Shown: positions 43,887-52,615 of the stretch, piece after piece | Position numbering within the stretch: position 1 is the stretch's first letter | Layout: every line of letters starts with the position of its first letter | NCBI GenBank assembly: GCA_050741915.1 | Contig: JBOGEX010000106.1 | Location: 1-64,000, forward strand | Direction: 5' to 3' | Length of the DNA: 64,000 nt | Origin: JACCTH01 sp050741915 | GTDB lineage: Bacteria; Actinomycetota; Acidimicrobiia; Spongiisociales; ZC4RG35 | Made by a program: the position numbers and the translations under genes | The notes under the pieces: model-generated | The model's database searches: none | What the model saw: only the letters and a program-made list of their open reading frames with translations | Told to the model about the DNA's origin: nothing

Positions 43887-45142
43887 CGACCCAAACCAGA
43901 GGCCGCTACCGCCGACTCCTCGCCGAGAACGCCGACTTCAGGCGGCTCTACCTCGCCCGCCTGGTCTCCTTCGGCGGGGATTGGTTTCTCCTGGTGCCGA
44001 TGCTGTCTCTGGTTCACGAACTGAGTCGCTCGCCTTTCCTCACCGCCGCCGTGCTCACCGCCAACACGTTGCCCGCGTTCCTGCTATCGCCGATCGGCGG
44101 GGTCATAGCCGATCGCCTCAACCGGAAGAAAATCATCGTTTGGTCGAGTCTGGTCGCCGCCGGGGCCAGTGCCACTCTCCTCTCTGCCGAGACGTCGTTC
44201 ATCCGCGACAACGGACTCGGGGTAGCTCTGATCCTGGGGGCGATGTCGATCCTCGCCGCGCTCAGCGCTCTCATCACTCCAGCCTCTTCGGCGGCGTTGC
44301 CGGTGATCGTTGAACCGACCGAGCTTGCTGACGCCTCGTTTCTCCTCGAATCGACCTGGGGGACAATGGCCGCGGTCGGGGCGGCGTTGGGCGGGGTCGT
44401 CGCCACATTCTTTGGACGAAGGGCGGCCGTAGCAGTCGATGTCACGAGCTTTCTCGTGGCCGCTACGTTGATCTGGCGGGTGCGAACCAACCTCTCTCCC
44501 CGCAGGGAGCGGGCGATCGACGAACCCCCTCCTCGTCTCAGGTCGGCATTTACCTATATCGCTCGGAAGCCGCCAGTGGCGGCGCTCCTGACTTCGAAAG
44601 CGGGCTTTGCCATCTTTGGAGGTGGCGCGGTGGCGCTCTTGCCGGTGCTGGCTTTGGATTCCTTCGGCGCCGGCGATGATGGTGTTGGTTGGCTCCTCGC
44701 CGCCCGCGGGATCGGCGTCGTGATCGGCCCCTTTCTCATCCGCCGAATAGTGGGCGGCAGCGATCGTGCCGTGCTCACTTCAATCGGTGCCTGTATGGCC
44801 TTTTGGGGTCTCTCTTATCTGGGGACCGCGACGGCACCCTCCCTCGTCTTGGCCGCGGCGGCAGTGTTCTTCGGACATGCCGGGGCCGGGAGCCAGTGGA
44901 GCTTCTCCTCCTACGGCCTCCAGCTCTACACCGACAATTCCATCAAGGGTCGCATCTTCGGTCTCGATTTTGCCGCCGTCACTCTTACCGCCACCGTGTC
45001 CCAATTGCTCTTCGGATGGTTGGCGACGTCCTATTCGGTTCGCTCCATATTCCTGGGACTGGCAATCGCGGCGATCATCTTCGGGCTCGTGTGGCGGAGA
45101 GCAACATCGAGATACTGGAACGAGCCGGCTCACGCCGTCTGA
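43883..45142 (+). CDS. MFS transporter
   Basis: This 419-residue protein has 12 hydrophobic segments. It opens with 'LLAENADFRRLYLARLVSFG' and carries the loop motif 'GGVIADRLNRKKIIVW'. It is translationally coupled (ATGA) to the preceding MFS_3 gene, so the two probably form an exporter pair. The sigma-factor gene begins 42 nt after its stop. Confidence 0.85.
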   Translation: MTTQTRGRYRRLLAENADFRRLYLARLVSFGGDWFLLVPMLSLVHELSRSPFLTAAVLTANTLPAFLLSPIGGVIADRLNRKKIIVWSSLVAAGASATLLSAETSFIRDNGLGVALILGAMSILAALSALITPASSAALPVIVEPTELADASFLLESTWGTMAAVGAALGGVVATFFGRRAAVAVDVTSFLVAATLIWRVRTNLSPRRERAIDEPPPRLRSAFTYIARKPPVAALLTSKAGFAIFGGGAVALLPVLALDSFGAGDDGVGWLLAARGIGVVIGPFLIRRIVGGSDRAVLTSIGACMAFWGLSYLGTATAPSLVLAAAAVFFGHAGAGSQWSFSSYGLQLYTDNSIKGRIFGLDFAAVTLTATVSQLLFGWLATSYSVRSIFLGLAIAAIIFGLVWRRATSRYWNEPAHAV

Positions 45143-45184
45143 GATGCCTGCAACCTGGCGGGTCTTTGTGGGGTTCCTTGATTG

Positions 45185-45697
45185 ATGGACGATCTGCGAA
45201 TTCGCTTGGCCGAGGACCTCGATCGAGCCTTTCCCGAATTAGTGGAAGGACTCCAGTCGGAACTCTTCTCGGGGCTGAGGTCGCTGGCAGGAGGGGACGC
45301 CGAGGATCTGGCCCAGGAAACATTCATACGTGCCTACCGGGCCCTCTCGGAATACGAGCCCGAACGAGTCCGCAATCTTTCGCTCCGCGGGTGGATGTGG
45401 ACGATTGCTCTCAACCTGGGACGCAACCATCTGCGAGACCGCGCTCGGCGTCCAACCATCGCCGGTGATCTCTTCGAGGTGGGACGGCATGATCCGGAGC
45501 CTGCCGACTGGATGGCGTGGGACGCTCGGTTGCAGAAACTGAGTATCCCGATAAGGAAGGCCGTCGTCCTCCGCCATGTCGTCGGCCTCGACTACCCCGA
45601 AATCTCTTCGGTAACCGGACGACCGGTCGGAACTGTAAAGGCAGACGTCCACCGCGGATTGCAACGACTGAGAACGATCATGGAGGAAGAAGAATGA
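45185..45697 (+). CDS. ECF-type RNA polymerase sigma factor
   Basis: This 170-residue sigma-70 family protein has region 2 ('DAEDLAQETFIRAYRAL', 'RGWMWTIALNLGRNHLRDRA') and region 4 ('RKAVVLRHVVGLDYPEISSV', 'GRPVGTVKADVHRGLQRL'). It directs RNA polymerase to a stress regulon. No anti-sigma factor follows. Instead the next gene, overlapping by ATGA, is an alkylguanine-DNA methyltransferase. ATG at 45185 is preferred over the TTG just before it. Confidence 0.9.
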   Translation: MDDLRIRLAEDLDRAFPELVEGLQSELFSGLRSLAGGDAEDLAQETFIRAYRALSEYEPERVRNLSLRGWMWTIALNLGRNHLRDRARRPTIAGDLFEVGRHDPEPADWMAWDARLQKLSIPIRKAVVLRHVVGLDYPEISSVTGRPVGTVKADVHRGLQRLRTIMEEEE

Positions 45698-46269
45698 CAA
45701 TCGAAGAGACCCTTGCCAGCCTGCATCGAGAGGCGCCACCCTCAATCAAGGCCAATGTCGAGCTCGGCACCGGCCTTGCCGACGGAGTCTCCATCTTCGA
45801 CAGCCCGGTTGGCGACCTGGCCGTGACATTCAACCTGCGGGGAGTCTCATCGGTGAGCCTGGCCGCACTTGATTTCGCGGACTACTTTCAGTACAGGTTC
45901 GGTCGGAGACTTATCGAGGCCCTGCCCCCGGCAGGGTGGGAGAAGTTGATCAACCGTGGAATCGAAGCCGGCACCCCGGGTGAGCTACCTCTCGACCTGC
46001 GGGGACTAACCGTGTTCCGACGAGAGATCATGCTGATCGCCACCACCATCCCCCGGGGAGAGGTGCGGCCGTACCAATGGTTGGCAACCCAGGCCGGGCG
46101 CCCTGGTGCGGCCCGGGCGGTGGGAAGTGCCATGGCCAACAACCCGATACCCCTTATCGTTCCCTGCCACCGGGTGGTCCGGGCTGATGGTTCTCTTGGT
46201 GCCTACTCGCTCGGCGGGCCCGATAACAAGCGGGTTCTTCTGGCGAAAGAGGGATACGCCGAAGGATGA
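45694..46269 (+). CDS. Methylated-DNA-[protein]-cysteine S-methyltransferase (Ogt/MGMT family)
   Basis: This 191-residue repair protein transfers O6-alkyl groups from guanine to its own cysteine. The acceptor is Cys158 in 'IPLIVPCHRVV'. The winged-helix DNA-binding part is 'RGEVRPYQWLATQAGRPGAA', and 'GSLGAYSLGG' closes the active site. The first 30 residues ('TIEETLASLHREAPP') look like an added helical segment. Its start lies inside the sigma factor's stop, so both are made from one transcript. Confidence 0.9.
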   Translation: MTIEETLASLHREAPPSIKANVELGTGLADGVSIFDSPVGDLAVTFNLRGVSSVSLAALDFADYFQYRFGRRLIEALPPAGWEKLINRGIEAGTPGELPLDLRGLTVFRREIMLIATTIPRGEVRPYQWLATQAGRPGAARAVGSAMANNPIPLIVPCHRVVRADGSLGAYSLGGPDNKRVLLAKEGYAEG

Positions 46270-46336
46270 GTCAGACGCCCTAGCCAAATTGTCTTCAATG
46301 CATGGCACGTTGAGGCGATAAATATGAGAATTGATC

Positions 46337-47854
46337 ATGGCCGACACGCCAGAACGCAGACCATCGAGCGAGGCGACTACCGACGCGCCCCCAGAGCAAG
46401 CTCAGCTTGATCTCGCTCCCTCGTTCGCGGCCGACGACAAAAGAGAAGACTCGTGGAGTCCTCTGACCACGGCAAACACCGATTACGAACGACTGTGGTC
46501 GATACCGAATGGATTTAGCGCCCAGCCCGAATCCGGAGCGGAAACGCCGCCCCTAACTCCGCTCCCTGGGTCAGAGGAGCCGGAAACCCCGCCCCCGCTC
46601 GTCCTCCCCTCACCGCCAGCGGCCACCCCGGGCTTCACAGGCACCCTGGTGACGGGTTCGGAAGTTCTCAACGCCTCGATTGTCGTCGGGAGCGGAGGGA
46701 TCGTGCTCTGGGGAGGTGGCGCCGAGATCGGAACCTGGAAGCACTCGCAAGCCAAGATCGCCCGTTTGACTCATGCCCGCTTTGCCATCCAGGCCGAAGG
46801 GGAGACGCTTACCTTCACAGCCGAGGACCCCGCCGGCCTCGACAACGCCATCGCCATGGCCGTCAAGCATGGGCCGACCACCGAGCCGAGTGCGGATGAG
46901 GGCCTGTCACCGGCCATCGTGGTGGAGCCGCCTATTCTGCCGCCGGCCAAAGAGCCCATCTCCTCGGCACCCGATCCTGGTGCCGGGGTGGCACCGGTGC
47001 GGAGGCCTCGCATCAAGAATTTTCGACCGGAGACATCGGAGGCCACGTTCGTACCGGCGGCAATCCCTCCCGACGCCCCGAGCGAGATCACCTCCGAGGT
47101 TCCCGAGGACGACGACGGATTCACCATCGCCGACTCGGTGCGCGCCTCGAGTGATCATCGGACCGTCAAGGCCCGGCGTTTCCGACCCAACGACCTCCGG
47201 GGGATCGTGATCAAGTCCGGAGTGCTGCTCGGAGTTATCGCGGTTTTGGCCGGAGCCACATATGCAGTCATGGTCCTGATGCGGCCGGGCGATGGCGAGG
47301 CAACGGCGACCTCCCAACCGGCGGCCACCGCCCCACCTGTGACCATCGTGATCACCACGATTCCTCCGGTGACGGTGGCGACCACGGCGCCGCTGTCTGA
47401 TACCACCTTCTTTCAAACGGACCCCTCGATCCTGACCCAGCGCTGGAACTCGCTGGCCGAGGTCGCCGCCCCCAACATGGTCCTCTTCTCTGACATAACG
47501 TCGCCGTTCATCTTGCTCCTGACCCCGGACGTCACGCTCGAGGGTGTCCTCGACCCTGTCGCAGGGAACGTCACTATGCGCGCTACTCCGAGCGGAACCC
47601 CGGAAGGCGACGGAGCAATCCTCAGTGCTCTTGGGATTCTGATCGGGACCGCCGATCCCACCCTCGACGGTGGCGACCGTAAGGCGTTGCTCGGCCAGCT
47701 GGGCCTCGACGTTGATCGTCCCGAACTGGGCGGCATCAACGGTTCGTTGACCCACAATGGGCTCGCCTATCGGATGGTCTATCAAGCCGAACAGAACACG
47801 CTCGAGTTCGCCATTACCCCCGAGGGAGCAACGACGACCACGACCGCCAGTTAG
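46337..47854 (+). CDS. Single-pass membrane protein of unknown function
   Basis: This 505-residue protein is not recognised. Its N-terminus is Pro/Glu-rich and disordered. Residues about 100-180 form a compact beta-rich segment ('GTLVTGSEVLNASIVVGSGG', 'GEIGTWKHSQAKI' variant, 'FTAEDPAGLDNAIAMAV') that resembles a PH- or GRAM-like fold. A second disordered stretch leads to one transmembrane helix at about 289-315. An outside Thr-rich linker and an extracellular domain of about 130 residues follow. ATG at 46337 follows a short gap after the methyltransferase gene. The layout suggests a cytoplasm-to-outside link. Confidence 0.7.
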   Translation: MADTPERRPSSEATTDAPPEQAQLDLAPSFAADDKREDSWSPLTTANTDYERLWSIPNGFSAQPESGAETPPLTPLPGSEEPETPPPLVLPSPPAATPGFTGTLVTGSEVLNASIVVGSGGIVLWGGGAEIGTWKHSQAKIARLTHARFAIQAEGETLTFTAEDPAGLDNAIAMAVKHGPTTEPSADEGLSPAIVVEPPILPPAKEPISSAPDPGAGVAPVRRPRIKNFRPETSEATFVPAAIPPDAPSEITSEVPEDDDGFTIADSVRASSDHRTVKARRFRPNDLRGIVIKSGVLLGVIAVLAGATYAVMVLMRPGDGEATATSQPAATAPPVTIVITTIPPVTVATTAPLSDTTFFQTDPSILTQRWNSLAEVAAPNMVLFSDITSPFILLLTPDVTLEGVLDPVAGNVTMRATPSGTPEGDGAILSALGILIGTADPTLDGGDRKALLGQLGLDVDRPELGGINGSLTHNGLAYRMVYQAEQNTLEFAITPEGATTTTTAS

Positions 47855-47860
47855 AAACGC

Positions 47861-49312
47861 CTAGGCAGGGCCAGCTTCCCGCAGAGCTTCGGTGATAGGG
47901 CCCCACTCCTCGAGTTCCCCAGGGTCGTCGAGACCCACCGGAGAGACAAAGACGGCGTTGACCCCCTGGACCGCCAGTTCTTGATAGCGCGTGATCTGAC
48001 GCTCGGGCACTCCGGCGTGATGGCGGTCGGCGAATACCTCGGCCAGCATGCGGCCCCGCCACTGTTCGACACGCGAGGCCACAGTCGAGCGATCACGACC
48101 CAGCAGCGGAAATTCGAGGACCGAGAGATGGAATTCCGATGGCCCCTGCAGTCTTTGTTTGACGGCTGGCAAGACCTCCTCGAGCCTGGCTGACCCCACG
48201 ATGTTGAGGCCATCGGCCAGACGACTCGCCAGCGCCACCGTTCTTTTTCCTTTGCCGCCCACGTAGATCGGAATGCGGTGTACCGGGCGCGGGTAACAAA
48301 CCGCTTCGTGAACGGAGTGAACCTTCCCCACATAAGTTGCCTTGCCCGGTCCCCACATCAGGCGGAGGATTTGAATCGTGTCCTCAAGCACCTCGAGACG
48401 GGCCGCCGGTCTCAACCGCTGGTAGCCGTAGGCGCGCTGCTCGGCCACAAACCACCCCGCCCCGACACCGCAGAACGCACGCCCTCCGCTTAAGGCATCG
48501 AGGCTGGCAAGGATCTTCGCCAAGAGCGCGGGGTTGCGGAGGGTCACGCCGGTCACCAACGTCCCCAGCTCCAAACGAGAGGTCGAGGCGGCCATGAATG
48601 CCAACGCCGTGTACGCCTCGACGATGTTGTCCCACTCCCGTCCCACCTGAGGGATTTGCACCAGATGGTCCATGACGGCCAATCCTCGAAACCCGGCCGC
48701 TTCGGCCCCGGCGGCCATTCGACTCAACCACGGACCGAGCGGTTTGCGGCGGGGAAACCGGGAAAGCTGAAGGTAGAGGTCAAGACCGGTACGAGGTGGC
48801 GGTTCCTCTGTCGCGACCTTGGCCGTATCAGCGTGAGCCCGATCACCCCCCCGAATCACGACGATCAGGTCCCAGCCCTCTGCCTCGAGCTCGGCTATTG
48901 CCTGCCGCAGACGCCGGAACTGTCCGGTCAGGACCGTCGCCGGCACCGGGCGCGGGCGGGTCCGGTTCCGGATTCGACAAACGTTCTCTGGGATTTCGAA
49001 GATCACCGCGACCGCCGGCAACCCCGCGTTCTGGGCCGACTCACGATGAGTTTGCCTTCTACCCGGATCGAAGCCGAGGGTGTCGACCACCGTCGCCAGG
49101 CGTCGGCCCACCCGCGCCGCCACAATCTGGTCGAGGAGGCCGAAGGCGACCTCGCTGGCATCGAGATCATGCTCACCGCTGCCGACCAGGGCTCGCAGGC
49201 GATCGGAGGAGACGATCTCCTCGGGGCGATAGCGCGTCGCCGCCCAAGTCGACTTCCCCGAACCCGAGGCGCCGACCAGAACAACTAACGCTGGATCAGG
49301 AATCTCTTCCAT
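47861..49312 (-). CDS. P-loop kinase fused to a luciferase-like (F420-type) monooxygenase
   Basis: This 483-residue protein joins two enzymes. Residues 1-165 are a P-loop NTPase of the polynucleotide-kinase/AAA_33 type, with Walker A 'VGASGSGKSTWAATRY' (about 13-28), 'IVSSDRLRALVG' and 'VVDTLGFDP'. Residues 175-483 are a luciferase-like monooxygenase ('GFRGLAVMDHLVQIPQVGRE', 'TLVTGVTLRNPALLAKILAS', 'GVGAGWFVAEQRAYG', 'PIYVGGKGKR'), the fold of F420-dependent oxidoreductases. ATG at 49312 is just before the P-loop. The frame is continuous, so this is a real fusion. The CHAD gene upstream is separated by 16 nt. Confidence 0.85.
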   Translation of the reverse strand: MEEIPDPALVVLVGASGSGKSTWAATRYRPEEIVSSDRLRALVGSGEHDLDASEVAFGLLDQIVAARVGRRLATVVDTLGFDPGRRQTHRESAQNAGLPAVAVIFEIPENVCRIRNRTRPRPVPATVLTGQFRRLRQAIAELEAEGWDLIVVIRGGDRAHADTAKVATEEPPPRTGLDLYLQLSRFPRRKPLGPWLSRMAAGAEAAGFRGLAVMDHLVQIPQVGREWDNIVEAYTALAFMAASTSRLELGTLVTGVTLRNPALLAKILASLDALSGGRAFCGVGAGWFVAEQRAYGYQRLRPAARLEVLEDTIQILRLMWGPGKATYVGKVHSVHEAVCYPRPVHRIPIYVGGKGKRTVALASRLADGLNIVGSARLEEVLPAVKQRLQGPSEFHLSVLEFPLLGRDRSTVASRVEQWRGRMLAEVFADRHHAGVPERQITRYQELAVQGVNAVFVSPVGLDDPGELEEWGPITEALREAGPA

Positions 49313-49328
49313 CGACGACGGACCCTGA

Positions 49329-50297
49329 TCAGTCGCGGCCGTAAGACCAGGCCGACCAATAAGCCTTGAGACGACCGGTGAACTGGGACGCTCCTTCGGC
49401 GTAGATTCGGGAGCCCATGACACCGGCGGCGCCCTCCAGGTCCCGCCGGCGTTGATTGGAGAGGGCGACCAGGAGATTGCGCTCGTCGGGATCGGGGGCG
49501 AGTTCGGGAAGTGCGGCCACAAGACGTATCAACTCGCTCTGGTCGTGATCGTCGCCAAGCAGGTCGCCCAACTGCTCGAGCGATGTCGCCAGCCCCCCGA
49601 TCACTTCTGGCCACATGGGACTCGAGATCTCCATCTGATGACGGAGATACTTCACTTGCTTGCGCCACCCGTGAAAGTGCTCGGGGGCTCGAGTCCGGTA
49701 GGCGATCTGCATCGCCTTGCGGCCACGCTCGTACGTTTGGCCAACCCCTCCTCTGATCGATCGAAATGAGTTGGGGATGATGCGCGGGCCGTACCGAGGG
49801 TCGGAGGGGTCGGTGGGCCAAGCTGCATAACGCGAGCGAGCCTTGTAGAGGATTGCCGACACTTGGCGGAGGACTTCAGGGTCATCGACGACCCGCACGA
49901 TCATTCGCTCATGCCGCCCGCGCAAGCGCTCCTCGATACCTCCGAAGACGCCGGGAGCGAGGAGATGGCCATAGCGGCTTCGCAGCCTGGTGACCGCATC
50001 GAGAGTGACTTTTCCGTCGCGGATCGGAGCCACCAATCGGGAGGCCGAGGCCAGCGCCTCATTCTCCGCTCGATACACCTTCTCGCCGACGACGGGTCGA
50101 ACCATCCGCAGCAGCGCCCGAACTCGCTTGTTTGATTTGCGGAGTTCGTGGATGGCGACGTTGAGGTCGGCGCGGGAAGAGAGACTTTCGAGGGAGAACT
50201 CGAATTGCTCGAGGCAGATTCGCTGGAGGCCACGGGAGAGGTCCTCGCCGGGAATCACATGGAACTCTGGCGTCGGCACGGCCGGCAAGTGTGGCAC
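49329..50297 (-). CDS. CHAD domain protein
   Basis: This 322-residue helical protein has the conserved histidine and basic residues of CHAD domains: 'VAIHELRKSNKRVRALLRMV' near residues 45-64 and 'HGWRKQVKYLRHQMEI' near 215-230. CHAD domains bind inorganic polyphosphate through these basic faces. It probably starts a minus-strand unit with the kinase-monooxygenase fusion (16-nt gap), and follows the sigma gene by 6 nt. Confidence 0.88.
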   Translation of the reverse strand: MPHLPAVPTPEFHVIPGEDLSRGLQRICLEQFEFSLESLSSRADLNVAIHELRKSNKRVRALLRMVRPVVGEKVYRAENEALASASRLVAPIRDGKVTLDAVTRLRSRYGHLLAPGVFGGIEERLRGRHERMIVRVVDDPEVLRQVSAILYKARSRYAAWPTDPSDPRYGPRIIPNSFRSIRGGVGQTYERGRKAMQIAYRTRAPEHFHGWRKQVKYLRHQMEISSPMWPEVIGGLATSLEQLGDLLGDDHDQSELIRLVAALPELAPDPDERNLLVALSNQRRRDLEGAAGVMGSRIYAEGASQFTGRLKAYWSAWSYGRD

Positions 50298-50303
50298 GGG
50301 CGC

Positions 50304-51521
50304 TCAGGCTAACGACAGCGAGGCGAGGCGACCTTCCAGAAATCGGCGATCCGCGTCGTTCATGTTGATCTGGAGGGCCGACCGATAGGCCGCGGCCGCT
50401 TCGAGATCGCGACCGAGCTGACGAAGAAAGTCCGCCCGCGTCGACCAATACAGGTGCCAGCCTTCGACGCCGGCGATGTCCTCCAAGAGGTCGAGGCCGG
50501 CCTCAGGTCCGAAGACTTTCGACTCGGCGATGGCTCGGTTCACGCGGATCACGGGACCATCGTTGAACGATTCGAGCAGGCGGTACAGGTCGGCGATTTG
50601 GCGCCAGTCGGTCTCGGCGTCCGACCGGGCCTGACCATGGAGGCAGGCGATGGCGCCCTGAATCTGATACGGCCCGGGCCGCCGTCGCCTGAGAGTTCTC
50701 TCGATGAGAAGCGATGCTTCCCCGATCGCCTTCAAGTCCCATAACGATCGGTCCTGATCGGCGAGAAGAACGAGGTCCCCACTTGGGTCGAGACGTGCCC
50801 GACGGCGGGCGTTGGTGGTGAGCATAAGCGCGAGCAGCCCTTTCACTTCGGGTTCGTCGGGCATCAACGCCGCCAGCATCCGACCAAGGCGTATCGCCTC
50901 GTCGGCGAGGTCGAATCGAGAATCGAGTGGCCCTTGGTAGGCATGATGGCCGGTAGTGAAGATGAGGTAGATAACGGCGAGAACTGCCGCCAGGCGGTCG
51001 GGCAGCTCATGATCAGAGGGAACTCGATAAGGAATGCGGGCGAGGGCGATCTTCTTCTTCGCTCGACTGATCCTTTGGCCCACGGTGGCCTCGGGAACCA
51101 GGAAGAGGCCGGCGATCTCCTGGGTCTTGAGTCCCGCGATCAGTCGCAGCGTCAAGGCGATTCGCGCCTCGATCGAAAGTGCCGGGTGGGCGCACGTGAA
51201 TATAAGGCGAAGGCTGTCGTCGTCTTCGATCTCTAAGGAACGTCCGTAGTGCGCTTCGATCTCCTTGTCCCGCCGGCGGGCGTCTCTCCGGATTCGGTCG
51301 AGAGCCTTGTTGCGGGCGACCGCTGTCAGCCAGGCGCCCGGATTGGACGGAACGCCCTCGCCGGTCCAACGTTCCAGGGCAACAATCGCGGCCTCTTGGA
51401 GGGCATCTTCGGCCAGGTCGATGTCGCCCGTGAAGCGGATCAGGGTGGCCAAAACCCGGCCACCCTCGATCCGGATCATTTCTGCTGAAGCCGCGGCACT
51501 GTCTGGATTGCGAGTCCGCAA
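50304..51521 (-). CDS. ECF sigma factor with C-terminal helical domain (ECF42 type)
   Basis: This protein of about 405 residues has sigma region 2 ('DIDLAEDALQEAAIVALERW', 'PGAWLTAVARNKALDRIRRD') and region 4 ('LKTQEIAGLFLVPEATVGQR', 'ISRAKKKIA'). A C-terminal helical extension of about 200 residues follows, TPR-like, with 'GLLALMLTTNARRRARLDPS'. That architecture defines the ECF42-type sigma factors, which pair with DGPF proteins, as here. The start is a TTG at 51521 or, more likely, the ATG at 51479. Confidence 0.88.
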   Translation of the reverse strand: MRTRNPDSAAASAEMIRIEGGRVLATLIRFTGDIDLAEDALQEAAIVALERWTGEGVPSNPGAWLTAVARNKALDRIRRDARRRDKEIEAHYGRSLEIEDDDSLRLIFTCAHPALSIEARIALTLRLIAGLKTQEIAGLFLVPEATVGQRISRAKKKIALARIPYRVPSDHELPDRLAAVLAVIYLIFTTGHHAYQGPLDSRFDLADEAIRLGRMLAALMPDEPEVKGLLALMLTTNARRRARLDPSGDLVLLADQDRSLWDLKAIGEASLLIERTLRRRRPGPYQIQGAIACLHGQARSDAETDWRQIADLYRLLESFNDGPVIRVNRAIAESKVFGPEAGLDLLEDIAGVEGWHLYWSTRADFLRQLGRDLEAAAAYRSALQINMNDADRRFLEGRLASLSLA

Positions 51522-51538
51522 GGGTCATCGACCTGCCG

Positions 51539-51904
51539 TCATTGGTCCTGCGATAAGCCAACGCAGGGACGGACCTCGACACGGCCATGCCAGGCGCCAG
51601 GAATCTGGGCGGCCCATCCCAAGGCCTCGTCGAGGTCGGCGCACTTCAGAAGGTAGAAGCCCCCGAGGGCTTCCTTGGTCTCAGCGAAGGGACCGTCCGT
51701 GTGCACCACTTCGCCATCCTTGCCGCCTTTGACCGAGACGGTGGTGGCGGTCGTTGTCTCCTGGAGCGCCTCTCCACCCTCGATCACGCCCGCCGCTCGG
51801 GCCTTGGCTCCGAACTCGTTGTACTCGGCCATCACCTTCGACCACCGTTCAGGCGAAACGGCTCCTCCCTCTTCTGAATATATGAGGGCTGCATACAGAG
51901 GCAT
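51539..51904 (-). CDS. DGPF (YCII-related) domain protein
   Basis: This 121-residue protein carries the eponymous motif in 'VVHTDGPFAETKEALGGFYL' and a YCII-type ferredoxin-like fold ('PLYAALIYSEEGG', 'LDEALGWAAQIPGAWHG'). It is the conserved companion of ECF42 sigma factors and lies 17 nt upstream of one here, so the two are cotranscribed. Its biochemical role is unknown. The ATG at 51904 is preceded by an AGGAG-like site. Confidence 0.9.
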   Translation of the reverse strand: MPLYAALIYSEEGGAVSPERWSKVMAEYNEFGAKARAAGVIEGGEALQETTTATTVSVKGGKDGEVVHTDGPFAETKEALGGFYLLKCADLDEALGWAAQIPGAWHGRVEVRPCVGLSQDQ

Positions 51905-52006
51905 CCTTTCTCCTTTCGTCTGCCTGGATACCGCCTTATGACGAATGGGCCGGTCCCGATTTCGACACCTTCGTCCGATCCTACGGACCGAAGATAGGGT
52001 GGCCCG

Positions 52007-52480
52007 GTGCGGATCAGTGCGGGGCTCCTTCCATATCGCTTGCGGCCGATTTCATCCCAGCCGACGAACATCGAGGTGCTGATTGCCCACCCGGGCGGGC
52101 CCTTTTTTGCTCGCAAGGAGGTCGGCGCCTGGAGTGTTGTGAAAGGCGAGATCGGACCGGATGAAGACGCCCGCTCGACTGCCTTGCGCGAGTTCCGCGA
52201 AGAGACCGGGTGGCAGGCGCCAACCGAGAACTGGATGGAGCTGGGCTCGGTTCGACTCCGCTCCGGGAAGAACGTTACTGCCTGGGCCGTGGCCGCCGAG
52301 TTCGATCCCGAGACCCTCGACCCCGGTGTGTTCCGGATGATGTGGCGGGGGCGAGTCCAGGAGTTCCCCGAGATCGATCGCGTTTCTTGGTGCTCACCAG
52401 AAGACGCTTACCGGCTGCTCAATCCAGCACAGACTCCGTTCCTCGACCGATTGGTCGAACGGGTCGCCGTCCCCAGCTAG
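52007..52480 (+). CDS. Nudix hydrolase
   Basis: This 157-residue protein has a full Nudix box, 'GEIGPDEDARSTALREFREE' followed by 'TGW' (residues about 46-68), with all catalytic glutamates. Nudix enzymes hydrolyse nucleoside diphosphate derivatives such as oxidised nucleotides or sugar nucleotides. GTG at 52007 gives the family start 'RISAGLLPYRL'. It diverges from the DGPF gene and converges on a GNAT gene. Confidence 0.9.
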   Translation: MRISAGLLPYRLRPISSQPTNIEVLIAHPGGPFFARKEVGAWSVVKGEIGPDEDARSTALREFREETGWQAPTENWMELGSVRLRSGKNVTAWAVAAEFDPETLDPGVFRMMWRGRVQEFPEIDRVSWCSPEDAYRLLNPAQTPFLDRLVERVAVPS

Positions 52481-52505
52481 CCACCTCCGCCGTCCTTCTT
52501 GGCAA

Positions 52506-52610
52506 CTGTGAAGGTCCTCGCGGCTCAGGCCCGCGCAAACCTTCACAGGTACTCGTTCAGACACGTTCTGTGAAGTTCCTCGCGGCTCAGGCCCGCGCAA
52601 ACCTTCACAG
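52506..52610. repeat. Tandemly duplicated intergenic hairpin
   Basis: Two 43-nt copies (52506-52548 and 52568-52610) differ at one position. Each can form an outer stem CTGTGAAGGT/ACCTTCACAG and an inner stem CGCGG/CCGCG. They fill the gap between the convergent Nudix and GNAT genes. No T-run follows either copy. Confidence 0.9.
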
Positions 52611-52615
52611 AAGCT

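Noticed and set aside
42210..45142. Antibiotic biosynthesis cluster
   Set aside because: Two exporters alone with no biosynthetic genes beside them do not support this.
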